A stretch of DNA of 55,533 nucleotides from Nitrospirota bacterium (GCA_021825365.1 JAKAHR010000022.1:1-55533); one strand, 5' to 3'; counted from the first letter of the stretch, positions 1 to 7,145 are shown. The notes: generated by a model not told the origin, from the sequence alone. Numbers and translations: made by a program.

Positions 1-29
1 ATACCATACCGGCGCAAGGGCCTATGTGG

Positions 30-56
30 ATAAGGGAGTCTTCGCGCCTCCCTTAT
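30..56. repeat. Perfect inverted repeat (9-bp stem) at window start
   Basis: ATAAGGGAG (30-38) and CTCCCTTAT (48-56) form a perfect 9-bp stem with a 9-nt loop. It lies just upstream of a second hairpin at 84-103 and of a gene fragment. Such paired hairpins are typical of mobile-element ends or intergenic repeat elements, but no transposase is visible in the window. Confidence 0.6.
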
Positions 57-83
57 AACCCTCCGCGCAAGGCATGCATTCCT

Positions 84-103
84 CCCCGTGGCAAGCCACG
101 GGG
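84..103. repeat. GC-rich hairpin fused to a gene fragment
   Basis: CCCCGTGG and CCACGGGG pair perfectly around a CAAG loop. The open frame of the restriction-modification fragment begins inside this hairpin (GTG at 88), so its first residues are hairpin sequence and not protein homology. The shape resembles IS200/IS605-type end hairpins or REP elements; this is inference from form only. Confidence 0.55.
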
Positions 104-516
104 TATCCTGCAAAGATATTCATGAATTAATAGCGAATGCAGGAATGAAACTAAAAAAGACAGAAATAAAAGAACTAATTACTGCCATCGGTTTTAAACC
201 TCAAGCCGGTGAAAAAGAAATTTATTACAAAAACTACCCTAAGCATAACGACTATATACTGAAAGTCCACTTTGAGCAAGAAAATATCGAGTATGGTACA
301 AAAATCACACTAGGCGACCATACAACCAGTAATTTTGAGAACAGTGAGAATTTCGTAGTCTTAGAATGTGTGGACAGGGTCTTAGAAAAAGGTTATCCCC
401 CAGATAGGCTTTCCTTGGAACATAAATGGCCAATGGGAAGAAAAGAAAAGGGCAAATTAGATATTCTTATTGCCGACAAGAACTCCAAGCCCAATTTTGA
501 CTTAATTACAGCATAA
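88..516 (+). pseudogene. N-terminal fragment of a type I-like restriction/N6-DNA methylase protein
   Basis: The 142-residue open frame has, from about residue 9, the look of the N-terminal domain of large type I-like restriction or N-6 methylase proteins: a start-like KDIHELI segment, TTSNF near the middle and a KGKLDILIADKN segment. In full proteins that last segment is part of an HsdR/HsdM_N-type nuclease-like domain and leads into an IECK motif. Here the frame stops right after ADKNSKP, before the IECK lysine, so the putative catalytic segment and the rest of the protein (usually several hundred residues) are missing. The 5' end is replaced by the hairpin at 84-103. The region is markedly more AT-rich than the rest of the window, which points to acquisition. 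I read it as a dead fragment. The family assignment rests on remembered motif similarity. Confidence 0.6.
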
Positions 517-533
517 TTAGATTTCATCATGAC

Positions 534-872
534 CTATTTCTTTCTGGCATTATCAAAGGCCTCATCACCGAGGTATTTAACGGCGTTGCAATAGGAAAAA
601 GCTGAGCTCATACAAGTAGAAAACTTAACTGAATCCAGTATATATTTCAGGCAACTTCCTACCATATCATTACAAAACAGATTATCGCACTGTTTCTTCC
701 CCTTCTCCTTGTTTGCTCCTTTCCCGTCATAGCACTCATCATGTTTCTTGCAGGAATCCCCAAAATAACAGCCGAAAGGATCATCCGGGACCCATGTGTG
801 TTTAGAATCGCCACACCATGGAGCGAGCCCGTAACTGTCTTTGAGATTTAATGCATTATTACCGCAGGAATG
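534..872 (-). pseudogene. Phospholipase A2-like fragment lacking its start
   Basis: Reading the minus strand upstream from the TAG at 534-536 gives an uninterrupted frame of about 113 codons with no ATG at its head. It contains WCGDSKHTWVPDDPFGCYF, then CKKHDECY (catalytic-type His-Asp codons at 738-743), then KKQCDNLFCNDM and further cysteines. The CxxHDxCY signature followed by spaced cysteines is the active-site pattern of the secreted phospholipase A2 superfamily. The frame runs upstream to a stop inside the MazG-like fragment at 875, so the signal peptide and start have been lost at that junction. It converges on the restriction fragment, with stops 17 bp apart. It is probably non-functional unless an unusual start is used. 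The assignment is motif-based. Confidence 0.6.
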
Positions 873-874
873 AG

Positions 875-970
875 ATGAACATTCACGTCATCAGAAAACG
901 CCTTGCCCAATTCGCCTCTGCACGCAACTGGGATGCGCTGCTGAGCAATTATGCGGCTGCGTCGACGTGA
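875..970 (+). pseudogene. MazG-like pyrophosphohydrolase 5' fragment, copy 1
   Basis: ATG at 875 opens 31 codons. The first 20 (MNIHVIRKRLAQFASARNWD) match the start of MazG-like dNTP/dCTP pyrophosphohydrolases, where the usual continuation is QFHSPKNL. Homology ends after RNWD, and the remaining 11 codons run into the 3' end of the antitoxin gene on the other strand. It is the shortest of three related fragments; the others are at 1620 and 3063. It marks the boundary between the phospholipase-like fragment and the toxin-antitoxin pair. Confidence 0.6.
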
Positions 971-1245
971 AGCTTCAACCCCAGAGCCTGTACGACCTTG
1001 AGTATAGTCGCAAACTCCGGGTTCCCGCCCGGTGACAGCGCCTTATACAGGCTCTCGCGGCCCAGCCCGGTCTTGCGCGCTATCTCGGCCATGCCCCTGG
1101 CGCGGGCAATATCACCTATGGCCGCAGCGATGACTGCCGGGTCGCCGTCTTCTATTGCGGCCTCCAGATAGGCAGCCATATCCTTGCGGGTCTTGAGATG
1201 ATCTGCCGCATCCCATGGCTTTACGGCAATCCTGGTCTTTTTCAA
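949..1245 (-). CDS. HigA-type antitoxin of a type II toxin-antitoxin pair
   Basis: This 98-residue protein has the layout of the putative addiction-module antidote family (HI1420/HigA-like). An N-terminal segment with the motif AADHLKTRKDMAAYLEAA is followed by a helix-turn-helix around residues 52-90, including GLGRESLYKALS and GNPEFATILKVVQALGL. Such antitoxins bind the toxin and repress their own operon. The start is a TTG at 1245, supported by GGAGG six bases upstream inside the end of the toxin gene. The toxin stop is only two bases before this start, so the pair is a toxin-first operon. The 3' end overlaps the antisense MazG fragment. The family call is secure; activity is not tested by sequence. 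Confidence 0.85.
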   Translation of the reverse strand: MKKTRIAVKPWDAADHLKTRKDMAAYLEAAIEDGDPAVIAAAIGDIARARGMAEIARKTGLGRESLYKALSPGGNPEFATILKVVQALGLKLHVDAAA

Positions 1246-1247
1246 AT

Positions 1248-1544
1248 TCAGTCCTCCAGTTGCTGCAACAATCCTCTGGCAGCCTTTATATCGGCCGACT
1301 GAGTACTCTTGTCTCCGCCTGCGAGCAGGATAACAAGGTCGTGTCCGCGCCTTGCAAAATACACCCGGTATCCTGGCCCATATGAAATGCGCAGTTCCGA
1401 GACGCCGCCGCCAACCGGCTTTACGTCGCCGAAGTTTCCCAGCGACAGCCTCCGAATGCGGATGTCAATCCGGGCCTTGGCTTGTCTGTCCCGCAGTCCG
1501 TCAAACCAAGCGGCATAGACATCCGTCTGGCGCACCCCGATCAT
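1248..1544 (-). CDS. RelE/ParE (HigB-like) toxin
   Basis: This 98-residue toxin is of the HI1419 subgroup of RelE/ParE proteins. Visible family features are TDVYAAWFDGLRDRQAKARI near the N-terminus, GNFGDVKPVGGGVSELRI in the middle, then GPGYRVYFARRG and LLAGGDKSTQSADI near the C-terminus. Homologues cleave mRNA at the ribosome. I chose the ATG at 1544; the frame stays open for 37 more codons upstream, but that part has no family similarity. It is the first gene of the pair and is followed by the antitoxin with a two-base gap. Confidence 0.87.
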   Translation of the reverse strand: MIGVRQTDVYAAWFDGLRDRQAKARIDIRIRRLSLGNFGDVKPVGGGVSELRISYGPGYRVYFARRGHDLVILLAGGDKSTQSADIKAARGLLQQLED

Positions 1545-1587
1545 AGGCCTATAGTATCCCAGGGGATACAAAAAAGCAAGGCAACAG

Positions 1588-1605
1588 AAAAGGGGACTGG
1601 CTACT
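1588..1605 (+). repeat. Leader motif before MazG fragment copy 2
   Basis: AAAAGGGGACTGGCTACT lies 15 bp upstream of the second MazG-like start. Nearly the same motif lies at 3027-3043 before the third copy. GGGACAGGCTACT-like tags recur in intergenic repeats of some bacterial genomes; here they mark the left edge of each repeat unit. Confidence 0.5.
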
Positions 1606-1619
1606 CTATTGCGATTTAG

Positions 1620-1745
1620 ATGAACATCTCCTACATCAGACAACGCCTTGCCCAACTCGCCTTAGCCCGCAACGGGGACCAGTTCCACTCCCCCAAGAAT
1701 CTCTCCATGTCCCTTGCCGCCGAGGCGGCGGAGCCCGCTCCCTGA
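1620..1745 (+). pseudogene. MazG-like pyrophosphohydrolase 5' fragment, copy 2
   Basis: ATG at 1620 opens 41 codons. They match the family start through RQRLAQLALARNGDQFHSPKNL and SMSLAAEAAE, then break. At the point where homologues read ELLEIFQW, copy 2 has inserted bases beginning CCGC at 1735 that create an early stop. Eroded homology resumes at about 1751 with codons reading LLDAF. The fragment is non-functional. It sits between the toxin gene and the ATPase gene and repeats the sequence at 3063, including the same breakpoint GCGGAGC followed by CCGC. Confidence 0.65.
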
Positions 1746-1833
1746 GCTGCTTCTCGATGCCTTCAGGATTGTAAAATTACTCTGGGGGAATAACTACCTT
1801 GAAATTACAAAGTAGCATATTCTATTTTCATGG

Positions 1834-1839
1834 TATAAT
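1834..1839 (+). promoter_or_regulatory. Possible -10 box for the DUF4143 ATPase gene
   Basis: A perfect TATAAT ends eight bases before the ATG at 1848. No convincing -35 lies 16-18 bp upstream. If used, transcription would begin almost at the start codon, giving a leaderless or near-leaderless mRNA, and no Shine-Dalgarno sequence is visible. Confidence 0.4.
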
Positions 1840-1847
1840 GAGCTGCG

Positions 1848-3008
1848 ATGATTAAACGGCAAGCGCTGCTAAGGCACGTGCAGACCGCCCTGAAGCGGAG
1901 CCGGGCGGCTGTGCTCGTAGGCCCGAGACAGTGCGGCAAGACCACCCTTGCCCGGCAACTTATTTCGGTCGATTCTCCCAACTATCTTGACCTCGAAGAC
2001 CCATCGAATCTTGCGAGGCTGGACGAGCCCATGACGGCCTTGCGCAACCTGAAGGGGTTGGTGATCATTGACGAGGTGCAGCGGAGACCGGATTTGTTCC
2101 CCGTGCTGCGGGTGTTGATAGACCGGACACCGCTGCCTGCCCGCTTTCTTATCCTCGGCAGCGCCTCGCCGGAACTCCTGAGGCAAACCTCTGAATCCCT
2201 GGCCGGGCGGATCGAGACAATAGCCATGAGCGGCTTCAGCATGTCTGAGGTCGGCAGTTCCGCACTGTCGAGGCATTGGTTGCGCGGCGGCTTTCCGCCT
2301 TCCTATCTTGCCCGTACCGAGCCCGACAGCCTGGCATGGCGGAAGAATTTCGTCCAGACCTTCCTGGAGCGTGACCTGCCCCAGTGGGGCATCGGAACGC
2401 CGGCCATGGCATTGCTTCGTTTTTGGACCATGCTGGCGCATTACCACGGCCAGGTCTGGAACGCTGCGGAACCCGCGCGCTCCCTCGGCGTCAGCGAACC
2501 CACAGTACGGCGCTATCTCGACATCCTGTCGGGGGTCTTCATGGTCCGCCAGCTATCGCCATGGCATGCCAATTTGAAGAAGCGGCAGATCAAGGCCCCG
2601 AAGATCTATTTCCGTGATACAGGTCTTCTGCATCATCTGCTTGGCATCAGGACGGACAAGGACTTGTGCGGTCATCCCAAGAGCGGATCGTCCTGGGAAG
2701 GATACGCTATTGAGGAAACGATCAAGGCCACGGAACCCGATGAGGCGTATTACTGGGCGACCCACGGCGGGGCTGAGATCGATCTGGTGCTGGTAAAGGG
2801 CGGGCGCATGCTTGGCGTGGAGTGCAAACGCATGGATGCTCCGCGGTTGACACCTTCCATGCGGACGGCGCTGGAAGACGTGAAGCTTGAGCAGATCGCC
2901 GTTGTGTATCCGGGATCGAAGCGGTATTCATTGGGAGAGCGTGTCGCTGCCGTACCTCTTGAGACAGTGGCAGAGGGCATGAAAGGACTATTTCCCGGAA
3001 GCGGTTAA
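1848..3008 (+). CDS. AAA ATPase with C-terminal DUF4143 domain
   Basis: This 386-residue protein belongs to the widespread AAA_14/DUF4143 family. Walker A is GPRQCGKTT at about residues 25-33 and Walker B is LVIIDEVQ with D76-E77. A sensor-like LILGSASPELL follows. A winged-helix-like segment lies near 210-240 (SLGVSEPTVRRYLDIL). Near 305-330 is a DUF4143/PD-(D/E)xK-like core, with the acidic EIDLVL strand followed by VECKR. Family members are common in accessory regions beside toxin-antitoxin genes, but their role is unknown. It is complete and apparently intact, unlike most genes around it. It lies between MazG fragments 2 and 3. Confidence 0.85.
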   Translation: MIKRQALLRHVQTALKRSRAAVLVGPRQCGKTTLARQLISVDSPNYLDLEDPSNLARLDEPMTALRNLKGLVIIDEVQRRPDLFPVLRVLIDRTPLPARFLILGSASPELLRQTSESLAGRIETIAMSGFSMSEVGSSALSRHWLRGGFPPSYLARTEPDSLAWRKNFVQTFLERDLPQWGIGTPAMALLRFWTMLAHYHGQVWNAAEPARSLGVSEPTVRRYLDILSGVFMVRQLSPWHANLKKRQIKAPKIYFRDTGLLHHLLGIRTDKDLCGHPKSGSSWEGYAIEETIKATEPDEAYYWATHGGAEIDLVLVKGGRMLGVECKRMDAPRLTPSMRTALEDVKLEQIAVVYPGSKRYSLGERVAAVPLETVAEGMKGLFPGSG

Positions 3009-3026
3009 GAGGACCGGAAATGGGAT

Positions 3027-3043
3027 AAAAGGGACAGGCTACT
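3027..3043 (+). repeat. Leader motif before MazG fragment copy 3
   Basis: AAAAGGGACAGGCTACT matches the motif at 1588-1605 with one missing G and one substitution. It lies 19 bp upstream of the third MazG-like start and just after the ATPase stop. Confidence 0.5.
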
Positions 3044-3062
3044 ATATGCGGCCAGAGATGAG

Positions 3063-3312
3063 ATGAATATCAACGATATCAAACAGCACCTTGCCCAATT
3101 CGCCTCAGCCCGCAAGGGGGACCAGTTCCACTCCCCCAAAAACCTCTCCATGTCCCTTGCCGCCGAGGCGGCGGAGCCCGCCACACTGACCGGCGGGCAG
3201 GCTCCTCGAAATCTTCCAGTGGCTGACGGACGAGCAGTCCAAGTCTCTAGTCAACGACAAAAAGGAGATGGCCCTCACCATCAAGCCCCTTGAAGCACAA
3301 GCATCCGATTGA
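3063..3312 (+). pseudogene. MazG-like pyrophosphohydrolase 5' fragment, copy 3 (frameshifted)
   Basis: This is the longest of the three copies. It opens with MNINDIKQHLAQFASARKGD and continues QFHSPKNLSMSLAAEAAE as in intact MazG-like dNTP pyrophosphohydrolases. A 25-base insertion at 3178-3202 with a 7-bp hairpin then shifts the frame. After the insertion the original frame is still readable as LLEIFQWLTDEQSKSLVNDK and KEMA, then diverges and stops at 3310-3312. The uninterrupted frame from 3063 instead ends at 3293. The metal-binding EExxE residues that normally follow are partly displaced and the C-terminal half is absent, so it is a pseudogene. Confidence 0.7.
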
Positions 3313-3366
3313 TATATTGAAGGAGCTACTACCAGGGGTGCACGTACCGTTATCGAAGATTGTTAT

Positions 3367-3717
3367 ATGAGAATATGGGACGTCCCTCCTGATATATTGT
3401 GCCGTAATCACCTGCTTGGTGAGCATAATGAACTCCATGCCATGTGGAATATCCTTACACAGGGAAAGGCAGGATATGCCCATCATCCCGAAACAAAGAG
3501 ATGGAAAGGGAAACTGAAGGCACTGTACAGGGTTCATGAGGAGATTGTTCAGGAGATGATTGCAAGAGGCTACAATCATAAGAGTCCTTTGGATAAGAAA
3601 CTTGCCAAGGGCAAAAGTCATCAGGATGAATTTATTGACCCTGTAGAAAGACAAATAGAAATCCTACGGGGGAAAGGTTGTGATTGTGAACTCATCAGGT
3701 GCAGGCCATTCAGATGA
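3367..3717 (+). CDS. Pyrimidine dimer DNA glycosylase-like protein
   Basis: This 116-residue protein resembles the Pyr_excise family (T4 endonuclease V-like): it opens MRIWDVPPDILCRNHLLGEH, followed by ELHAMW, HPETKRWKGKL and RGYNHKSPL. T4 endonuclease V incises DNA at UV-induced pyrimidine dimers using its N-terminal amine. Chromosomal homologues of this short type are usually annotated by similarity only. Conserved motifs run over the whole length and the gene looks complete. No clear Shine-Dalgarno precedes the ATG. It follows the third MazG fragment, so it may be part of the same accessory block. Confidence 0.7.
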   Translation: MRIWDVPPDILCRNHLLGEHNELHAMWNILTQGKAGYAHHPETKRWKGKLKALYRVHEEIVQEMIARGYNHKSPLDKKLAKGKSHQDEFIDPVERQIEILRGKGCDCELIRCRPFR

Positions 3718-3798
3718 AAAGAAACACGTAACCCTCACGTTGAATGGCTGGGCAGCCCTTCAACAAAGCAGGCCCCTTGATCCTTTCAGGGCTAAGTC

Positions 3799-4242
3799 CT
3801 ACTTTCTTTCCAGGTAATAGATGGTCTTCTTGCCGTCATCCACGATCTGGATAAGCCGGAACCCGTCCTTATAGAGCAGATGAAGGGAAGTGTGATCATC
3901 ATTGCAGGTCAGGGGTTCCCTGTTCGAACTGACATAGGTATGCGTAAGCGGGCTGCAGACCAGGATGTTGTCGTCGAAGTGTTCCTTTGGCGCCGTCCCT
4001 TCAGCGGGGGCGGTTGTCCCGCCACCGGATGGCGCTTTGCCTCCTGCCGGAGGCGCGGCGGCCTTGGGGCGTGCCGGGCCCTTTTTTACACAGCAATATT
4101 GGGAGCCCGGACAGTCATTGACTGAGGCGGCGACGGTATCATTGCTGCATATTTGGTCGCATCGGCCTCCCTGATTCGTGCATTTATCTCCGGTGGCAAA
4201 GGGCAAAAACGCTAAAAGCACCAGTGAACCCAGATCAGGCAT
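3799..4242 (-). CDS. Secreted cysteine-rich protein with a defensin-like cysteine framework
   Basis: This 147-residue protein of unknown function begins with a hydrophobic stretch (about residues 4-17) that may act as a signal peptide, although it lacks a positive n-region. Residues 21-51 hold six cysteines spaced C-x6-C-x3-C-x11-C-x5-CC, with GGRC before the second cysteine and CCVKK at the end. That is the spacing of animal beta-defensins. A Pro/Ala/Gly-rich linker (about 55-85) follows, then a C-terminal domain with two more cysteines and a strand-rich end. An in-frame TGA just upstream and an AGGTG motif support the ATG at 4242. No family was recognised; the defensin likeness may be convergence. 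Confidence 0.65.
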   Translation of the reverse strand: MPDLGSLVLLAFLPFATGDKCTNQGGRCDQICSNDTVAASVNDCPGSQYCCVKKGPARPKAAAPPAGGKAPSGGGTTAPAEGTAPKEHFDDNILVCSPLTHTYVSSNREPLTCNDDHTSLHLLYKDGFRLIQIVDDGKKTIYYLERK

Positions 4243-4468
4243 TCTTCACCTCGCATGACAGACTTGCTTCTCCTCCAGAAACCTGTATACAGAGAGTCCG
4301 ACAAGGTTTCCTGATGGTGTATTGTTTACCTTTCGGGACAATTTTGCAAGGCCAATTCCGTTCTCACCCGGAGACGAACAGCGTCCCCCTTTGACCCTTT
4401 CCACTCTTCAGGCACAAGTCCTCGAGACAGCGGGGGGGCAGTGCCTAGAATCAGGCAGAGATGCTCCC

Positions 4469-4957
4469 TCAGGGCGAGTACGGACCTTTCGGATATCGCT
4501 TCTTGAGGGCATCAGGGAGAATAAAACTGACGCTGTCCTCTGTACCGTCCTTCCTGGCTGTCACGGACAGCTCCCAGCGGCCCTCTCTCTGCAAGTTCAG
4601 GCCGGAGACAAGATAGAGGCCGTTGCCCTTGTCCGCTATGCTGACCGGACCGCCCCCGGAGGAGCCGTCCCCCAGGTTTTTCAGGGTGAGGGAGAGCCTC
4701 GCTCCGATGACATCCGCATCTTTGTCATCGTGCAGCACAATGCCGATGACGCCCTGACCGATCTTATACTCCTTGTCATCAAGAAGGACCTCCACGCTGA
4801 AGGCGGCATGCCGGGTAATATCGAACAGCGTCTCCTGGAAATGCTTGGTGAATATCTTCTTTGCCCCGGGCCCCTGATCGTCATGGGCACGTGTCGGAGG
4901 CGCGGCAAGCAGACCAAATACCAGTGCGGCAATAACTGGTGACAGAATGTTTTTCAT
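4469..4957 (-). CDS. Secreted YtkA/FixH-like protein
   Basis: The 162-residue product has a signal peptide (MKNILSPVIAALVFGLLAA, cleavage near TRA-HD). A single beta-sandwich-like domain follows that resembles YtkA-like/FixH-type periplasmic domains: VEVLLDDKEYKIGQGVIGI, then GNGLYLVSGLNLQREGRWEL and VTARKDG. Such domains often accompany copper or cytochrome oxidase assembly genes, but no such gene is adjacent here. It is on the same strand as the preceding secreted protein, separated by about 225 bp. Function is not established. Confidence 0.6.
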   Translation of the reverse strand: MKNILSPVIAALVFGLLAAPPTRAHDDQGPGAKKIFTKHFQETLFDITRHAAFSVEVLLDDKEYKIGQGVIGIVLHDDKDADVIGARLSLTLKNLGDGSSGGGPVSIADKGNGLYLVSGLNLQREGRWELSVTARKDGTEDSVSFILPDALKKRYPKGPYSP

Positions 4958-5233
4958 GCGTTTCTCCCTATACTGATGTTGAGTGGCGACCGGCGCGTCT
5001 TTGGGTCCTGCCTCACGGCAGAATAGCTCGATGTCTGGCAGTTAAGAGGGCACGCCAGCGTCTCGTTCTCCCCCTCATGCACATAATAGCACATCATGCA
5101 CCACGCGAAAAGCAAGGACATATTCTCAATCACGCCCGTTCAGGAGGGATAATGCACCTCTCCGCTGGCGGCCTTATCCCCATGTCCTGTCTCCGGTGTT
5201 GAACCCTGCGTTAAGGCATGCTATGGTGAAGCC

Positions 5234-5356
5234 ATGAAGACAAGGATATTTCTCGTCGCCGGGATTATCAGCGTCGCCGTAGTTGCCGGAGTGCTCGAGG
5301 CGCTTGTCTCCCCGCGCAGGAAGAACAGGGATCAGGGCAGAGACAAGAAGGCCTGA
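5234..5356 (+). CDS. Possible 40-residue membrane protein
   Basis: ATG at 5234 opens 40 codons: one hydrophobic helix (IFLVAGIISVAVVAGVLEAL) followed by a strongly basic tail (PRRKNRDQGRDKKA). The composition is that of a small single-pass membrane protein. The Shine-Dalgarno is weak. It converges on the GH43 gene. No homologue was recognised, so the call rests on composition and codon look. Confidence 0.4.
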   Translation: MKTRIFLVAGIISVAVVAGVLEALVSPRRKNRDQGRDKKA

Positions 5357-5363
5357 GAGCTGT

Positions 5364-6371
5364 CTACGGACGTTTCCCCGCGGTTGCCGGAGCAGGAAGC
5401 GGCACCGACCGTGAGGCCTTTCCATGGAGAACGCCCTGGCTGTCGAACCAGAGCGGATCGATGCAGATTATCCTGTTCCACCCCTTTGTTTCATCCTTCT
5501 GCTGGTGATAGACCAGCCAGAGTCTGCCCGCCTGATCGTGGGTAACGCTGGGATGTCCCGGCCCGAAGACTCCGTCCCCCCTCCTGACAATCGGATTGCC
5601 GCGATACCTGGTAAAGGGGCCGGTCGGCCTTTCCGCTGTCGCATACCCGATCGCATAATATTCCGTATCAGCGCTGCCCCCTGAGTAGAGGAGGTAGTAC
5701 ACGCCGTTATGCTTGAGCATCCACGGGGCCTCGGTCACCGGCACGTTCGTCATCTCCCATGTTTCGGAAGGGGTCATAAGCTCAGTAGGCGGGCCTCTCT
5801 TCTGGACCGGTGTCGCCATCGGCTGGACGAATATGCCGAACTCCGGATATCGCGCGTAATACAGGAATAAGGAGCCATCATCGTCGCGGAACAGGTGCGC
5901 GTCTATCGCATTCCTGATCAGGGTCCCCTTGTCCCTGAACACCCCGTCAGGACGGTCGGCCGCCGCAACGCCGATCCTGCCGTTGACCGTGTAGTAGAGA
6001 TAGAACATGCGGTCATCCCGGTTGAAAAAGACGTCAGGAGCCCAGACGCCATTTTCAGTCGTTTGAAACACCTTCGGCCCCTTGGTCCAGCGGACCAGAT
6101 CATCGGACAGGTAGACATCGTAGCTGTGGTTATCGCCGGTCGGGTACAGGTAATATTTCCCCTGATGAAAGATAACCGCCGGATCGCCGATGCCGAGCGT
6201 GCCGAAGTACCGGGCCGGCTTCGCCCGGTTGATCGAGTATGTCTCCACGAGGACAGGATTGGAATAGGTGGCGCCGGATTCCGCGAGCGCCGAAGAGGCA
6301 AGGAACAATAACAGCAGCATCGAGATCTGCATCATCCCGGAGATGATCCGCAAGAGGACCTTGTTCTTCAT
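5364..6371 (-). CDS. Glycoside hydrolase family 43-type protein
   Basis: This is a secreted five-bladed beta-propeller glycosidase of the GH43 (or closely related) type, acting on arabinose/xylose-containing polysaccharides. The GDPAVIFHQGKYYLYPTG segment supplies the catalytic base Asp. NAIDAHLFRDDDGSLFLYY carries the pKa-modulating Asp, and TEAPWMLKHNGVYYLLYSGG carries the acid Glu. From the ATG at 6371 the protein is 335 residues and begins with a signal peptide (about 30 residues, ending ASSALA). The frame is open to 6419, but that extension is not signal-like. The substrate cannot be read from sequence. It is the only polysaccharide-degrading gene in the window. Confidence 0.82.
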   Translation of the reverse strand: MKNKVLLRIISGMMQISMLLLLFLASSALAESGATYSNPVLVETYSINRAKPARYFGTLGIGDPAVIFHQGKYYLYPTGDNHSYDVYLSDDLVRWTKGPKVFQTTENGVWAPDVFFNRDDRMFYLYYTVNGRIGVAAADRPDGVFRDKGTLIRNAIDAHLFRDDDGSLFLYYARYPEFGIFVQPMATPVQKRGPPTELMTPSETWEMTNVPVTEAPWMLKHNGVYYLLYSGGSADTEYYAIGYATAERPTGPFTRYRGNPIVRRGDGVFGPGHPSVTHDQAGRLWLVYHQQKDETKGWNRIICIDPLWFDSQGVLHGKASRSVPLPAPATAGKRP

Positions 6372-6471
6372 GCGGGAGGTCCTGCCTGTCATGAAAAAAC
6401 AGGGAAGCGGGATAATCATCTACCGGGCCTCAGCGCCGGGGAAAAAGGGTGAGCGCGAAACAGGCGGCCGC

Positions 6472-7083
6472 CTATGTCTGCTCGGAGAGCCTTCTCCCCA
6501 TCGCCTTGACGATGTCCGACCGTGAGATGAGCCCGACGAGCCGCTGGTTCTTGTCAACAACCGGCAGTCTCCGTATGCGGCGCATGTCCATGACCCGGAC
6601 CGCCTCGCTCACTTCGACGTCAGGCTGGATCGTGACGGCAGGCGATGTCATGATATCTCCGACGAGGGTGCCCATCTTCCGTTCGGGCAGCGGATGACCC
6701 AGCAGGTGGCGGACGAAGTCCCTGAACGTATGGTTCTTCACCGTCCCGACCATTGAGACGACATCCGCCTCGGAGATGATGCCGACCACCCTGTTCTCCC
6801 GGTCGACGACCGGCAGGCCGCTCACATTCTTTTCGGCAAGGATTCTGACCGCATGGGTGATCTCCTCAAACTTGTTGACCGCAAGGACGTCCCTCGTCAT
6901 CGCGTCCTGCACGCACATCTTCGAGGCCACACGCGTCTGGGCATACCTGCAGGCTGAGGCATAGATCTTTTTCAGGTCTTCGGCCGTGAGGGTCGCGGAG
7001 ATCTTCGCCTCCTTAAGGGCGGCCGTCACGTCTTCGTCGCTGATCACCTGGTGAAGCGCTTCGAGTTCGTAACTTTCCATCAA
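6472..7083 (-). CDS. Two-CBS-domain protein
   Basis: The 203-residue protein has a short helical N-terminus (to about residue 55) and two CBS domains (about 58-120 and 140-200). Typical sequences are MTRDVLAVNKFEEITHAVRI with GIISEADV, and MTSPAVTIQPDVEVSEAVRV with GLISRSDIV. CBS pairs bind adenine nucleotides and regulate attached or partner proteins. No catalytic domain is fused, so a role as an energy sensor is only inference. A promoter is visible at 7117-7145. Confidence 0.87.
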   Translation of the reverse strand: MMESYELEALHQVISDEDVTAALKEAKISATLTAEDLKKIYASACRYAQTRVASKMCVQDAMTRDVLAVNKFEEITHAVRILAEKNVSGLPVVDRENRVVGIISEADVVSMVGTVKNHTFRDFVRHLLGHPLPERKMGTLVGDIMTSPAVTIQPDVEVSEAVRVMDMRRIRRLPVVDKNQRLVGLISRSDIVKAMGRRLSEQT

Positions 7084-7116
7084 CAGAACCTTCCGTACGC
7101 GTAATGGATACTATCA

Positions 7117-7145
7117 ATTATACCAGTATGCCCGGATTTGGTGAA
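7117..7145 (-). promoter_or_regulatory. Promoter of the CBS-domain gene
   Basis: On the minus strand TTCACC (7140-7145) and TATAAT (7117-7122) are separated by 17 bp. The leader is about 30 bases and contains GGAAGG before the ATG at 7083. Confidence 0.55.

Noticed and set aside
5144..5203. 16-codon frame after GGAGGG on the plus strand
   Set aside because: The ribosome site is good but the frame is very short, with no coding look or neighbour support.
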